From: CBDCME01 sp965218865
GTDB taxonomy: Bacteria; Pseudomonadota; Alphaproteobacteria; JAAXGF01
Direction of reading: 5' to 3'
NCBI GenBank assembly: GCA_965218865.1
Contig: CBDCME010000032.1
Span: forward strand, 62,001 to 126,000
Length of the DNA stretch: 64,000 nucleotides
Under the pieces are notes generated by a model. It saw nothing but the letters and a program-made list of their open reading frames with translations, was not told where the DNA came from and searched no databases. Numbering within the stretch: position 1 is the stretch's first letter; each line of letters opens with the position of its first letter. The position numbers were made by a program, and so were the translations under genes. Shown one piece after another: positions 45,001 to 54,692 of the stretch.

Positions 45001-45353
45001 GGTGCGCTCACGATCAGGTTGCCGTACATGGCGGGGTGTTCGTCACAGCCCAGGAGAAAACGACCCGACGCCATCGATTCAGGGATCGTGAACGAATAGG
45101 ACCCGCCGCCCAGGATTTTGATCCGATTGAGGAGTTCCGGGTAGAGGAGAAGCTTGATGCTGTGCTCATAATTATCCGTGTTGCGGAAGACCACGGTGTC
45201 TCCAGGCACGACCGGGATCTCCTCTGGCCTGTAATGGGCGTTGCGCAACAACACCTCGACGATCTCGGCCGGCGCGAGCGACGGTTCCGCGAACACGAGT
45301 GCCAAGAACGCCATAACCATCAGGCAGTAATGTTGGCGGGGACAACGTCTCAT
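44997..45353 (-). CDS. Exported cupredoxin (plastocyanin/amicyanin-like)
   Basis: This small blue-copper protein has an N-terminal signal peptide (M-V-M-A-F-L-A-L-V-F-A-E-P-S-L-A) and a cupredoxin domain. Type 1 copper ligands are visible: His in N-Y-E-H-S, then Cys, His and Met in C-D-E-H-P-A-M. The P-G-D-T-V-V-F-R-N strand is also typical. It should carry electrons in the periplasm. The start is taken at 45353; ATGs at 45377 and 45389 are alternatives. Its stop lies within a 109-bp repeat, but the domain is complete. Confidence 0.8.
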   Translation of the reverse strand: MRRCPRQHYCLMVMAFLALVFAEPSLAPAEIVEVLLRNAHYRPEEIPVVPGDTVVFRNTDNYEHSIKLLLYPELLNRIKILGGGSYSFTIPESMASGRFLLGCDEHPAMYGNLIVSAP

Positions 45354-45817
45354 GGGCTTTCCGGCGAGAGTGTTCATTTGGCGGCCCATATAAGCGGAAA
45401 TTCGAGCCGATTTCGACCGCTTTACCGCTGACGGCCGAGGTAAATCGAGATCTCACCCGATGGCAAGGTTCGTGAAGGGTTGGCGGACGCCTGCCGGACG
45501 CGGGCGGGTTCGGTGCCTGGCGTCGATCGGCGGGCGTCGGAATACCCTTTTATGAGCGTACAGTGAGTCAAGAGGCATTCATCACCTATTTCGCTGTCGC
45601 CCATCCTCCGGTTAAACCTGGAACACGCATTCTCTCTTCCCGCTCCCGAACGGCGGGCAAGAGCGCTCAAGGACGGCGTGATAGCGCCGCCCAATGGGCG
45701 TATCCTTGACTGTTCGAGGCCCGCGCCATGCCGGCGTGATAGAGGGGAGATGGGGCGTTCTCGGTTCGCCTCCGCAGGCCTCCGGATGGCGTAGCGGGTC
45801 CAGCGTCGAGGTGCCCG

Positions 45818-46064
45818 TGCGAACCTCGCCGGTGGCGGGATCTATCTTCTTGGGCTTGGCGCCGTTGGCGGTGAACCGTCGTTCGGCCGAGCGCTGGCCG
45901 GCGCGCAAGAATCGCTCGCGCCGCATGGCGAGATTGAGGAGGTCGGCAAAGAACGAGGCCATCTCCTCGCCGCCGTTTTCGATCAGTTGTTCCATCAAAG
46001 CCTCGAGGACATTATCCTGGTCTCTCCGCGGGCTGGTTCTCCATGGCTGCTTGGATGCATTCAT
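45818..46064 (-). pseudogene. N-terminal fragment of an IS256-family transposase
   Basis: The minus strand reads V-L-E-A-L-M-E-Q-L-I-E-N-G ... L-L-N-L-A-M-R-R-E-R-F-L-R-A-G ... A-N-G-A-K-P-K-K-I, matching the first 70 or so residues of mutator/IS256 transposases. The catalytic DDE part is missing and the frame continues into unrelated sequence to 45612. No inverted repeats were found. Confidence 0.6.
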
Positions 46065-46441
46065 GGAAAACTAAAATGACGGATCGCCCCGCCTCGGGGC
46101 CCAAACAAATTTCCAGACCTCACGGTACGCAAGCGGTTTGCCACGAAACTCCCGATTGGCTTGATCCAACTCACCGACGCCAGGCGATAATGTGTGACGC
46201 TTGAGATCAATACTGGCTGGCGGCACGATCGGCATAGCCCCTTGGGGTTTTAGCCGGGGGAGAGGGGGCGTTGAGGAATAGGCGGGGCGTGACCCCGAGC
46301 ACCCTTGCCTTGGGAAGGGGCGGTTTCAGGGGATTGCTTCCCGGAGAGTACGTTTCGGGGCTGAATTGCCCTCATCGAGTTCAAGATTGTTAGCGCGCCT
46401 ATTATCCCACAATGCGGTAGCGGATGAGGTTTGGCGGCAGG
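46065..46441. other. Intergenic stretch between the IS256 fragment and manC
   Basis: These 377 bases hold no recognisable gene. The 5' flank of the IS256 fragment and the 3' untranslated end of manC lie here; no clear terminator was found. Confidence 0.4.
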
Positions 46442-47869
46442 TCAGGTCGGGCGCCCGTAAACGTCCTCGAAACGGACGATGTCGTCCTCGCCCACATAGG
46501 ATCCGCACTGCACCTCAACGATCTTTAGGGGTAGGACGCCGGGATTTTCGAGCCGATGCTTCGTGCCGATCGGGATGTAGGTCGACTCGTTCTCGCTCAA
46601 GAGCACGACTTCCTCGCCCCGGGTCACCCGGGCGGTCCCCTCGGTCACGACCCAGTGCTCGCTGCGGTGGTGGTGCATCTGCAAAGACAACGAGGCCCCC
46701 GGCTTGACCACGATCTCCTTGATCTTGAAACGCGAGCCCTCGAGTAGGACCGAGAATGATCCCCAGGGCCGCCGTTCGGTCAAATGATTGGAGGCCTCGA
46801 TTCGTTGGCGTGCCTTCAGGACGTCGACCAATTTCCTGACACCATCGCTGTCCTGCCGGTCGGCCACCAACACCGCGTCGGCGGTTTCGACGATCACGAG
46901 GCCCGAAACGCCGGCGCAGGCGACCAATCGGCGGTCGGCGCGGACCAGACTTTCCCGGCTGTCCGCCAGCAGGACGTCGCCCTGGGTCACGTTGCCGTCG
47001 GCGTCCTTGTCGCAAACCTGCCACAAGCGGTCCCACGAGCCGACGTCCGACCAGCCGATGTCCACCGGTATGACGACGACTTCGCCGGACCGCTCCATCA
47101 CGGCCTTGCCCACGGGCAGCGCGGGAACCAAGGCGTAGGACTTCGCTGGTACCCGGAAGGGAGAGGCGCCGCCGTCGGCCTCGGTGACGGCCGCGCGCAC
47201 CGCCGACAGAATCTCGGGGGCAGTTTTTTCCAGTTCACGCAGAAACGCGGTGGCGGAAAGGACGAACATGCCGCTATTCCAATAGCAGTCGCCCTCGGCG
47301 ATGAGGCGTTCGGCCTTTTCGAGTTCAGGTTTCTCGATGAAACTATCCGCCTGGAAGGTGCCTGAATCACCGTTGCAGGCCGGCCCCCGCCGAATATAAC
47401 CGAAGCCCGTGTCCGGTTCGGACGGCTCGATGCCGAACGTGACCAGCTTGCCCGCTTCGGCGGCGCGGCGGGCGCGGTCCATCGGCGCCGTCAAACGGTC
47501 GGGCTTGGAGATGACATGATCCGCGGGCGCGATCCACAGCACCGGATCGTCGAAACGTTCCGCCGCGTAGAGGGCCGCGAGAGCCACCGCCGCGGCGGTG
47601 TTGCGGTCGACGGGTTCGGCGATGACGTGTTGCCCGAGACCGGGCGCGACTTCGTCGAGCTGGTCCAGAACCGAGAAATAATGGGATTCCGTGGTCACGG
47701 TAACCACTTGTTCCGGGCTTTCCATGACCAGCGCCCGGCGCGCCGCCTGCTGGAGCAAAGAGTCGTCACCGGTGAGGTTCAATAACTGCTTGGGATAGAA
47801 TTCACGGCTCGTGGGCCACAGCCGCGAGCCGACCCCACCAGCCAAAATAACGGGGATGAATTGCGCCAT
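46442..47869 (-). CDS. manC: Mannose-1-phosphate guanylyltransferase / mannose-6-phosphate isomerase
   Basis: This bifunctional type II enzyme has about 475 residues from the chosen ATG. The N-terminal nucleotidyltransferase has I-L-A-G-G-V-G-S-R-L-W-P-T-S-R and F-Y-P-K-Q, and later F-I-E-K-P. The C-terminal cupin isomerase has R-P-W-G-S-F, Q-M-H-H-H-R-S-E-H-W and P-x-G-T-K-H-R-L-E-N. It makes GDP-mannose for polysaccharides. The start at 47869 (M-A-Q-F-I-P-V-I-L-A-G-G) is preferred to 47905 because the conserved domain starts there. It is divergent from rpoH. Confidence 0.92.
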   Translation of the reverse strand: MAQFIPVILAGGVGSRLWPTSREFYPKQLLNLTGDDSLLQQAARRALVMESPEQVVTVTTESHYFSVLDQLDEVAPGLGQHVIAEPVDRNTAAAVALAALYAAERFDDPVLWIAPADHVISKPDRLTAPMDRARRAAEAGKLVTFGIEPSEPDTGFGYIRRGPACNGDSGTFQADSFIEKPELEKAERLIAEGDCYWNSGMFVLSATAFLRELEKTAPEILSAVRAAVTEADGGASPFRVPAKSYALVPALPVGKAVMERSGEVVVIPVDIGWSDVGSWDRLWQVCDKDADGNVTQGDVLLADSRESLVRADRRLVACAGVSGLVIVETADAVLVADRQDSDGVRKLVDVLKARQRIEASNHLTERRPWGSFSVLLEGSRFKIKEIVVKPGASLSLQMHHHRSEHWVVTEGTARVTRGEEVVLLSENESTYIPIGTKHRLENPGVLPLKIVEVQCGSYVGEDDIVRFEDVYGRPT

Positions 47870-48012
47870 CGGCGCCGTTATCCCAGCACCGCAAATGGTG
47901 GTCAAGCGTGAATCGGCGCCATGGCGATCGGATCCCTGGCGGAAGGCGCGCCGGGGTGATCCGGAATTCGTTTGTTGCCATGATTGCCGGGGACGTTCAA
48001 ACTCTTCCCACC

Positions 48013-48945
48013 ATGTCCAGAACCAGATTGCCGGTCTCGGCGCGCAACGATGCGCTCGGGGCGTATTTTCGTGAGGCGAATAAGCATCCGATCCTGAGTG
48101 CCGACGAAGAGTACATGTTGGCCAAGCAGTGGCAGGTTCACGGTGATGCCGATGCCGCGCGCCGTCTGGTCACGAGTCATTTACGCCTCGTCGCCAAGAT
48201 CGCGCTCGGTTATCGCGGCTATGGCCTGCCCCTCGAGGATGTCGTATCGGAAGGCAATGTCGGATTGATGCAGGCGGTTCGGCGATTCGATCCGGAACGG
48301 GGCACCCGGTTGTCAACTTACGCGATGTGGTGGATCCGCGCCGCGATTCAGGAATACGTTTTGCGTTCCTGGTCGTTGGTGAAATTGGGGACCACCGCGG
48401 CCCAGAAAAAATTGTTCTTCAATCTCAGAAAGCTGAAAAACCAGATCCGTGCCGTCGACGACGGCGACTTGCCGCCCGAGGCCGTCAAACAGATCGCCAG
48501 CGATCTTGGGGTTAGTGAGGACGATGTTGTGATGATGAACCGCCGTCTCGGCGGTCTTGATCAGTCACTTAACGCTCCGGTTCAGGTTACCGCCGAGGCG
48601 GAATGGTTGGATCGGTTGGTCGATCCCGAACCCGATCCGGAAACCGTCGTCGCCGAGGTCCAGGAAATCGAGAAGCGGCGTGAACTCCTTGAAGAGGCCC
48701 TCGAAAGTCTCAAGCAGCGTGAACGGCATATCTTCACGGAACGCTGTCTCAGGGACTATCCCTTGACGCTCGAAGCCTTGAGCAAGGTCTACGGCATCTC
48801 GCGGGAGCGCGTGCGCCAGATCGAGCTACGATCCTTCGAAAAGATTCAAAGCAAGATGTTGAGTTCCGCGATCGCCGCCGGGATCATCGATCGGGACAAA
48901 CTCCTGGCCAAGGCTGAGAAGCGAGGGTCCAGACGAGGTGATTGA
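48013..48945 (+). CDS. rpoH: Heat-shock sigma factor (sigma-32 type)
   Basis: This sigma factor has 310 residues from ATG 48013. Region 2 (D-V-V-S-E-G-N-V-G-L-M-Q-A-V-R-R-F-D-P-E-R-G-T-R-L-S-T-Y-A-M-W-W-I-R) is followed by the RpoH box (Q-K-K-L-F-F-N-L-R-K) that separates RpoH from other sigma-70 members. Region 4 contains T-L-E-A-L-S-K-V-Y-G-I-S-R-E-R-V-R-Q-I-E. It directs RNA polymerase to heat-shock promoters. Earlier in-frame starts at 47908 and 47980 are possible. IS5-family copy 5 begins 160 bases downstream. Confidence 0.93.
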   Translation: MSRTRLPVSARNDALGAYFREANKHPILSADEEYMLAKQWQVHGDADAARRLVTSHLRLVAKIALGYRGYGLPLEDVVSEGNVGLMQAVRRFDPERGTRLSTYAMWWIRAAIQEYVLRSWSLVKLGTTAAQKKLFFNLRKLKNQIRAVDDGDLPPEAVKQIASDLGVSEDDVVMMNRRLGGLDQSLNAPVQVTAEAEWLDRLVDPEPDPETVVAEVQEIEKRRELLEEALESLKQRERHIFTERCLRDYPLTLEALSKVYGISRERVRQIELRSFEKIQSKMLSSAIAAGIIDRDKLLAKAEKRGSRRGD

Positions 48946-49105
48946 TCGCCGGCCGAAAAAATGTTCGGGCGGCATGAATCGCCGAACCGCACGGCCATGG
49001 TGAGCCGCGACGACGACCCCGTCGAATTTGAAACGCTCGCCAATGGCTCGAAACAGCGATTCCCGCGTGCGGGGCGGGTGCATGGCCCACGAAGCCTGCT
49101 ACTTT

Positions 49106-50671
49106 GTCGCCCGTGAAGAACGCGTAAGCGGCTGATGTTGGTAGTTCTTTCGGTTTGGCGAAGTAATCGGATTTGCAAGAAAACGGGTTTTGGGCCTGAA
49201 AAGCTTGTGATTTGAAATAATTGATTTTGGGGATTCCCTTCCGTTGCGGAACGTGATTCTCTGCTCCCGTCGATTGGGATTGGAGAACTGTGATGAAGCC
49301 ATCGCGCAAGGTGTCATCGGGAATAGAGGACCTGTTCCGCTCGCGGTTCGAAAACATCATCAACCTGCGCCACGAGTTGGTGGTGTTGGGGGGCCGGATC
49401 GCGTGGACTTTCTTCGACGAGACCTATGAAGCCTTGTATTCGGAGGAGGGTCGGCCGGGGGTCCCGACGCGGTTGATGGTTGGGCTGCACATCCTCAAGC
49501 ATATGTTCGATCTCTCGGATGAGGAGGTCTGCGAGCGCTGGGTCTACGACCCATACTTCCAGTGCTTCTGCGGCGAAGAGTACTTTCAGCATGAGCTGCC
49601 CATGGAGCGCTCGTCGATGACCCGGTGGCGGGACCGGATCGGGCCGGAAGGTTTGGAGAAGGTATTCCAGGAGAGCCTGGCCGTGGCCCACCGGGTGGGG
49701 GCGCTGCGGGAGAAGGACCTCGAGCGGGTGACGGTGGACACCACCGTACAAGAGAAGGCGATTGCCTTTCCGACCGACGCCAAACTGATGCAACGAGCCC
49801 GCGAGCGGCTGGTGCGACTGGCACGGGAGCACGGCATTGCCCTGCGTCAGTCCTATACCCACCTGGGCAAGAGGGCGTTGATCATGCAAGGCCGCTACCG
49901 CCATGCCAAACAGCACAAGCGGGCCAACAAGGCCCTGCGCAAGCTCAAGACCTATCTCGGGCGCACCGTCCGCGACATCCGCCGCAAGACGGCCCAGGAG
50001 GAGAGCCTACGGGATCCCTTCCGCCGCCCCTTGTGGCTGGCCGAGCGGGTGTCGACCCAGAAGCGGCGCGACCCCTTGCCCAAGGTCTATTCGCTCCACG
50101 CGCCCGAGGTCGAATGCATCGGCAAAGGGAAGGCGCACAAGCCGTACGAGTTCGGCTGCAAGGTCTCCGTGGCGGCGACCAATTCCCGCCCCCCCGGCGG
50201 CCAGTTCGTCGCCCACGTCAAGGCCTTCCACGGCAATCCCTATGATGGCCACACCTTGAGGCAGGTGATCGAAGAGATGGAACGCTGGACGGGGATATCG
50301 GCCGAGCGCATCTATGTCGACAAGGGATACCAGGGCCACGATTACCCCAACAAACACCGCGTCTTTAGATCAGGCCAGAAACGCGGCATCACGCCGACGA
50401 TCAAGAAGGAGCTCAGGCGGCGCTCCGCCGTCGAGGCCGTGATCGGACATCTCAAGAGCGATGGCAGGCTGGGGCGCAACTTCCTCAAAGGCCGCGACGG
50501 CGACAAGATCAACGCCATCCTCGCCGGCGCCGGCTACAACTACCGCCTTGTCCTCAAATGGCTGAGGCGTTTGTTTGTCCAAATCCTGGCCGCGCTCCTC
50601 AGCGACATCTCGCACCCCACCGCAAACCCAATCGCCGCTTCAGCTTGAAATCAGGGTTCTTCACGGACGAC
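49106..50671 (+). mobile_element. IS5-family element, copy 5 (1566 bp, intact)
   Basis: It has the same ends as the other copies. Here the base before the left terminus is T instead of A, which shows that the element proper starts at GTCGCC. Flanking hexamers TACTTT and TAATTC are poor repeats, so the duplication is decayed or a rearrangement followed insertion. Confidence 0.9.
49293..50648 (+). CDS. IS5-family DDE transposase (copy 5)
   Basis: This is a full-length 451-residue transposase, P-T-D-A-K variant, differing from copy 4 by R-to-H (S-Y-T-H-L-G-K) and T-to-P (R-D-P-F-R-R). Both changes lie outside the catalytic segments. Confidence 0.92.
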   Translation: MKPSRKVSSGIEDLFRSRFENIINLRHELVVLGGRIAWTFFDETYEALYSEEGRPGVPTRLMVGLHILKHMFDLSDEEVCERWVYDPYFQCFCGEEYFQHELPMERSSMTRWRDRIGPEGLEKVFQESLAVAHRVGALREKDLERVTVDTTVQEKAIAFPTDAKLMQRARERLVRLAREHGIALRQSYTHLGKRALIMQGRYRHAKQHKRANKALRKLKTYLGRTVRDIRRKTAQEESLRDPFRRPLWLAERVSTQKRRDPLPKVYSLHAPEVECIGKGKAHKPYEFGCKVSVAATNSRPPGGQFVAHVKAFHGNPYDGHTLRQVIEEMERWTGISAERIYVDKGYQGHDYPNKHRVFRSGQKRGITPTIKKELRRRSAVEAVIGHLKSDGRLGRNFLKGRDGDKINAILAGAGYNYRLVLKWLRRLFVQILAALLSDISHPTANPIAASA

Positions 50672-50695
50672 TAATTCGTTCAAATCCCTCGGGGA

Positions 50696-52771
50696 TCAAT
50701 TAGCCGCCAGCGCCGCGAGAAGAAGCAGAGCGACAATGTTGATGATCTTGATCATGGGGTTGACCGCCGGGCCCGCGGTATCCTTGTAGGGGTCGCCGAC
50801 AGTATCGCCGGTCACCGCGGCCTTGTGGGCGTCCGACCCCTTGCCGCCGTATTCTCCGTCCTCTATGTACTTCTTGGCGTTGTCCCAGGCACCCCCACCC
50901 GAAGTCATCGAAATCGCGACGAACAAACCGGTAACGATCGTCCCGAGCAGTACCCCGCCCAGGGCGGCAAAGGCAGACGTCTGCCCCGCGAACGATTCAA
51001 TTACGCAATAAAGCACCCCCGGTGCCAGAACCGGCAACAACGATGGCACGATCATCTCCTTGATCGCGGCCTTGGTCAGCATGTCGACGGCGCGGCCGTA
51101 CTCGGGTTTGCCGGTCCCTTCCATGATTCCCTCGATTTCGGCGAACTGGCGGCGAACCTCGACGACGACCGAAGCGGCGGCGCGTCCAACCGCCTTCATG
51201 CCCAGGGCCCCGAACAAGAAGGGCAACATCCCGCCGATCAACAAGCCGATCATGACGTAAGGATTTTGCAAGTTGAAAGTGATTTCCAAATCCGGAAAAT
51301 AGTGTTTCAAGTCTTCGGTATACGCGGCGAAGAGGACGAGTGCCGCCAGGGCCGCGGAGCCGATCGCGTAACCTTTGGTGACGGCCTTGGTGGTGTTGCC
51401 GACGGCATCCAGGGCATCGGTCGTCTTACGTACCTTCGCCGGCAGATTGGCCATTTCCGCGATGCCGCCGGCATTGTCGGTGACCGGTCCATAGGCGTCG
51501 AGCGCGACGACGACTCCGGCCAGAGCCAACATCGTCGTCGCCGCGACCGAAATCCCGAACAATCCGGCGCAGAGGTGGGCCGCGATTATTCCCGTACATA
51601 TCACGATCACGGGTGCCGCCGTCGCTTCCATCGATACGGCGAGGCCTTGAATGATGTTGGTCGCGTGTCCCGTCGTCGAGGCACGGGCGATGTGACGCAC
51701 CGGTCGGTATTGGGTCGAGGTATAGTATTCGGTGATCCAGACCATTAAACCGGTGACGGCGAGTCCGATCAGACCACAATAATAGAGGTCCTTACCCATG
51801 AACACGAAATCGTCGACGACAAATTCATTGGTCAGGCCAACGAGCCGATCGGTGAGCGGCCACAATGCCAGGGCGGAAACGACGGCGGTACCGATCAAGC
51901 CCTTGTACAAGGCGGCCATGATGCTGCCGCCCGACCCCAGGCGAACGAAATACGTGCCGACGATCGTGGCCAGGATGCACACCGCTCCAATCCCGAGCGG
52001 ATAGATCATCATATACTGAACGCCGGGAAAGAATATGTTGGCTAGGAGCATGGTGGCGACGATGGTGACGGCGTAGGTCTCGAACAGATCGGCCGCCATG
52101 CCGGCGCAATCGCCGACGTTGTCCCCGACGTTGTCGGCGATGACCGCGGGATTTCGGGGATCGTCCTCGGGAATTCCGGCCTCCACCTTGCCGACCAGAT
52201 CGGCGCCGACGTCGGCGCCCTTGGTGAATATCCCCCCACCCAGACGGGCAAAAATGGATATCAGGGAACCGCCGAACCCGAGCGCCACCATAGCCTCCAG
52301 CACCGCACGGGTCTCCAGGCCGATCATGTCCAAGATCGCGAAATAAACCGAAACGCCCAAGAGCCCGAGCCCCACTACGAGCAAGCCCGTGATCGCACCC
52401 GACTTATAGGCAATGTCCAACGCGGGTTTGAGGCCCGAGCGCGCCGCGTGCGCGGTGCGCACGTTCGCACGCACTGAAATGAACATGCCGATGTAGCCGG
52501 CCGAGGCCGATAGGACCGCGCCGATAAGAAATCCCACCGCGACGGTGAAACCGAGAAAGAATAGAAGAATAACGAATATACCCCCACCAACCCCGGCGAT
52601 AGTCATGTACTGGCGATTTAGGTAGGCGCTGGCACCTTCTTGAACGACCCCGGCGATTTCACGCATCCGTTTGGTCCCGGCGTCGGTCCGGAGCACAATT
52701 CGAGCCAGGTGAGCACCAAAAGCGAGCGCGGACAACCCACAAAGAACGACAAACAAATAAGCCAATAACAT
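50696..52771 (-). CDS. hppA: K+-independent proton-pumping membrane pyrophosphatase
   Basis: This 691-residue integral membrane enzyme of about 16 helices hydrolyses pyrophosphate to pump protons. The catalytic loop D-V-G-A-D-L-V-G-K-V-E and the acidic D-N-V-G-D-N-V-G-D-C-A-G-M-A-A-D-L-F-E-T-Y are intact. The motif G-N-T-T-K-A carries Lys where K+-dependent enzymes have Ala, so this is the K+-independent class. It lies downstream of the thiL/riboflavin operon, as in related alphaproteobacteria, but an IS630 element now separates them. Confidence 0.95.
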   Translation of the reverse strand: MLLAYLFVVLCGLSALAFGAHLARIVLRTDAGTKRMREIAGVVQEGASAYLNRQYMTIAGVGGGIFVILLFFLGFTVAVGFLIGAVLSASAGYIGMFISVRANVRTAHAARSGLKPALDIAYKSGAITGLLVVGLGLLGVSVYFAILDMIGLETRAVLEAMVALGFGGSLISIFARLGGGIFTKGADVGADLVGKVEAGIPEDDPRNPAVIADNVGDNVGDCAGMAADLFETYAVTIVATMLLANIFFPGVQYMMIYPLGIGAVCILATIVGTYFVRLGSGGSIMAALYKGLIGTAVVSALALWPLTDRLVGLTNEFVVDDFVFMGKDLYYCGLIGLAVTGLMVWITEYYTSTQYRPVRHIARASTTGHATNIIQGLAVSMEATAAPVIVICTGIIAAHLCAGLFGISVAATTMLALAGVVVALDAYGPVTDNAGGIAEMANLPAKVRKTTDALDAVGNTTKAVTKGYAIGSAALAALVLFAAYTEDLKHYFPDLEITFNLQNPYVMIGLLIGGMLPFLFGALGMKAVGRAAASVVVEVRRQFAEIEGIMEGTGKPEYGRAVDMLTKAAIKEMIVPSLLPVLAPGVLYCVIESFAGQTSAFAALGGVLLGTIVTGLFVAISMTSGGGAWDNAKKYIEDGEYGGKGSDAHKAAVTGDTVGDPYKDTAGPAVNPMIKIINIVALLLLAALAAN

Positions 52772-52946
52772 TGCTTAGAACTCCTTCGTCGATGCAAGTG
52801 AATCGAGGGTGCCACATCGGGCACACCGAATGACGCACAGTCAATTCAGCATGGAAAACAATGCTTAGCGGAAGATGACAGAGGGCGTTGAATTACGCAA
52901 CCCGGCATTCGGTGAATCCGAGTGGCGCCCGAGAGGGGATCTAATA

Positions 52947-54110
52947 CCAACCGCCCCAGAGTTTGACTCGCGCAAAGGTTTACACGCTAGGTTTTGTGTG
53001 ATTCAAGGCTGTTGGCAACAAGGGAGTGTGTTCAATGCCAACGATTCCTTTGCGAAACGACTTTGATGCTGAAAGAGTCCGTGTTCTTGCGGCACGGAGC
53101 GATGATGGGAACCAGGCGCGACGGCTTTTGTCGATGGCGGCCATCTACGATGGGATGGATCGAGCGTGCGCGGCGGGTATTGGCGGCATGGATCGGCAGA
53201 CGTTGCGGGACTGGGTTCACCGGTTCAACGCGGGAGGTCCGGCCGGTCTGATCGACCGCAAGCCGAACGGGGCGTTGCGTCGGTTGACGCCGTCGCAAAT
53301 GGCGGCGCTTTCGCGGGCTATCGAGGCCGGTCCCGATCCCGAACGGGATGGGGTCGTGCGCTGGCGCTGCATCGATCTCAAGCAACTGATCCGAACGCGC
53401 TTCGGCGTGGACTATCACGAGCGGAGCGTCGGCAAGCTGCTGGCCGCGCTCGGGTTCTCGCATATTTCCGCGCGCCCGCGCCACGTCGGCCAGGATGCGC
53501 GGGCACAGGAGGAATTTAAAAAAAAGTTTTCCCGAACACTTGGCGAAAATCGTAGCGGCACAGCCACCGGACACGCCCATCGAGGTTTGGTTTCAAGATG
53601 AAATGCGCGTCGGCCAGAAGAACAGCCTGGTGCGCCAGTGGGCCCCAAAGGGATCGCGCCCGCGCCAGGTCAAGGACCTACGGACCTCTTCGGCGTATCT
53701 CTTCGGCGCCATCTGCCCCGAGCGCGGTGAGGGCGCGGCGCTGGTCATGCCGCGCGCCAATACTGAAGCCATGGACCTGCATCTCGAGGAAATCAGCCGG
53801 GCCGTTGCCCCAAACGCCCATGCCGTCGTGCTGCTCGACCAAGCCGCATGGCACACCACTGCCAAACTCGGCATCCCGGAGAACATCTCCCTCGTGCCTT
53901 TGCCACCCAAGTCCCCGGAGCTCAATCCCGCCGAAAATGTCTGGCAATACCTCCGCCAGAACTGGCTCTCCAATCGTGTCTTCGACTCCTATGAAGCCAT
54001 CGTCGAGGCCTCTTGCCAAGCCTGGAACAACCTGACCGACCAACCTTGGAAGATCATGTCCATCGGCCTCAGAGCGTGGGATCGCACAAGTCAATGTTAA
54101 GGGCGGTTGG
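52947..54110 (+). mobile_element. IS630-family element, copy C (1164 bp, A8 variant, opposite orientation)
   Basis: Inverted repeats and TA duplications (52945-52946 and 54111-54112) match the other copies. Although inverted relative to A and B, its plus-strand left flank again reads CTAATA. It sits at the 3' end of the FliL-like gene and upstream of hppA. Confidence 0.92.
53035..54100 (+). pseudogene. IS630-family transposase split in two frames (copy C)
   Basis: It has the same split as copy B: an A8 run at 53518-53525 puts the N-terminal half (stop at 53601) and the DDE half (continuing in frame to 54100) in different frames. Apart from this it matches copy A closely. Confidence 0.85.
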
Positions 54111-54537
54111 TATAATGGGCGAGTTGAACCAGTATGTCCGTGATCACACCCGGTCCCATGACTTTCTCACTACTCGCGATCAGGGTGGATCTAATCCTGG
54201 GTATGCTGATCACGGTTTGATTGGCCGAGCGACGGATTGCCAACGCGTGTAAACCCTCTACAAATGAATCTCGTAAGCGCGGAATTTGACCGCGAACCAA
54301 TGTCGCTCGGTCCTGGCCGTTGACTTGTAGCGACACGACCAAAACGACGTAATGGGCAAATTTACCCTCGCGAACGAAAGGTACCGTCAACGCCTCCAAG
54401 TCGACGGTAACCAGATCCACCTCTTCTTCACCCTCGAACGAGATGGCGAATGCGTCGTCGCCCGCGTACTGCGTCCAGCCGAAAAACCCCCCGGCGATAA
54501 GTGCCACGGCAGCCCCGATGATCATGACCCATTTCAT
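54097..54537 (-). CDS. FliL-like membrane-anchored protein, 3' end altered by IS630
   Basis: From ATG at 54537 the protein opens M-K-W-V-M-I-I-G-A-A-V-A-L-I-A-G-G-F-F-G-W, one membrane anchor. A periplasmic FliL-type domain follows (Y-V-V-L-V-V-S-L-Q-V-N-G, I-P-R-L-R-D-S-F, P-R-I-R-S-T-L-I-A-S-S-E-K-V-M-G-P-G-V-I-T-D-I-L-V-Q). The last residues and the stop come from the IS630 inverted repeat, so a short native tail is lost. Function may survive. No flagellar genes are near; its place between thiL and hppA is common in this group. Confidence 0.65.
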   Translation of the reverse strand: MKWVMIIGAAVALIAGGFFGWTQYAGDDAFAISFEGEEEVDLVTVDLEALTVPFVREGKFAHYVVLVVSLQVNGQDRATLVRGQIPRLRDSFVEGLHALAIRRSANQTVISIPRIRSTLIASSEKVMGPGVITDILVQLAHYTNRP

Positions 54538-54628
54538 TTCGAATGCGATTCCGCGCTCGGTGGTGTCTGGTCGCGTATCCAATCGGCATCATTGGCCTAA
54601 ACTGGTGAAAATTTTATGAAACTCCCCG

Positions 54629-54646
54629 CCGGGTTCAACAACCCGG
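54629..54646 (-). terminator. Possible terminator after thiL
   Basis: CCGGGTT and AACCCGG form a 7-bp stem with a 4-base loop. On the minus strand a T-rich run (TTTCATAAAATTTT) follows within 10 bases. It lies 47 bases after the thiL stop. Confidence 0.4.
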
Positions 54647-54692
54647 GGCCACGTCACAAATCCGCCCCAACGGCGACGGCGCGCTCGCGCGG

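Noticed and set aside
53518..53525. Classical -1 ribosomal frameshift site in the A8 IS630 copies
   Set aside because: Joining the two halves requires skipping one A (+1 shift or polymerase slippage), not a -1 shift, and no downstream stimulatory structure was recognised.
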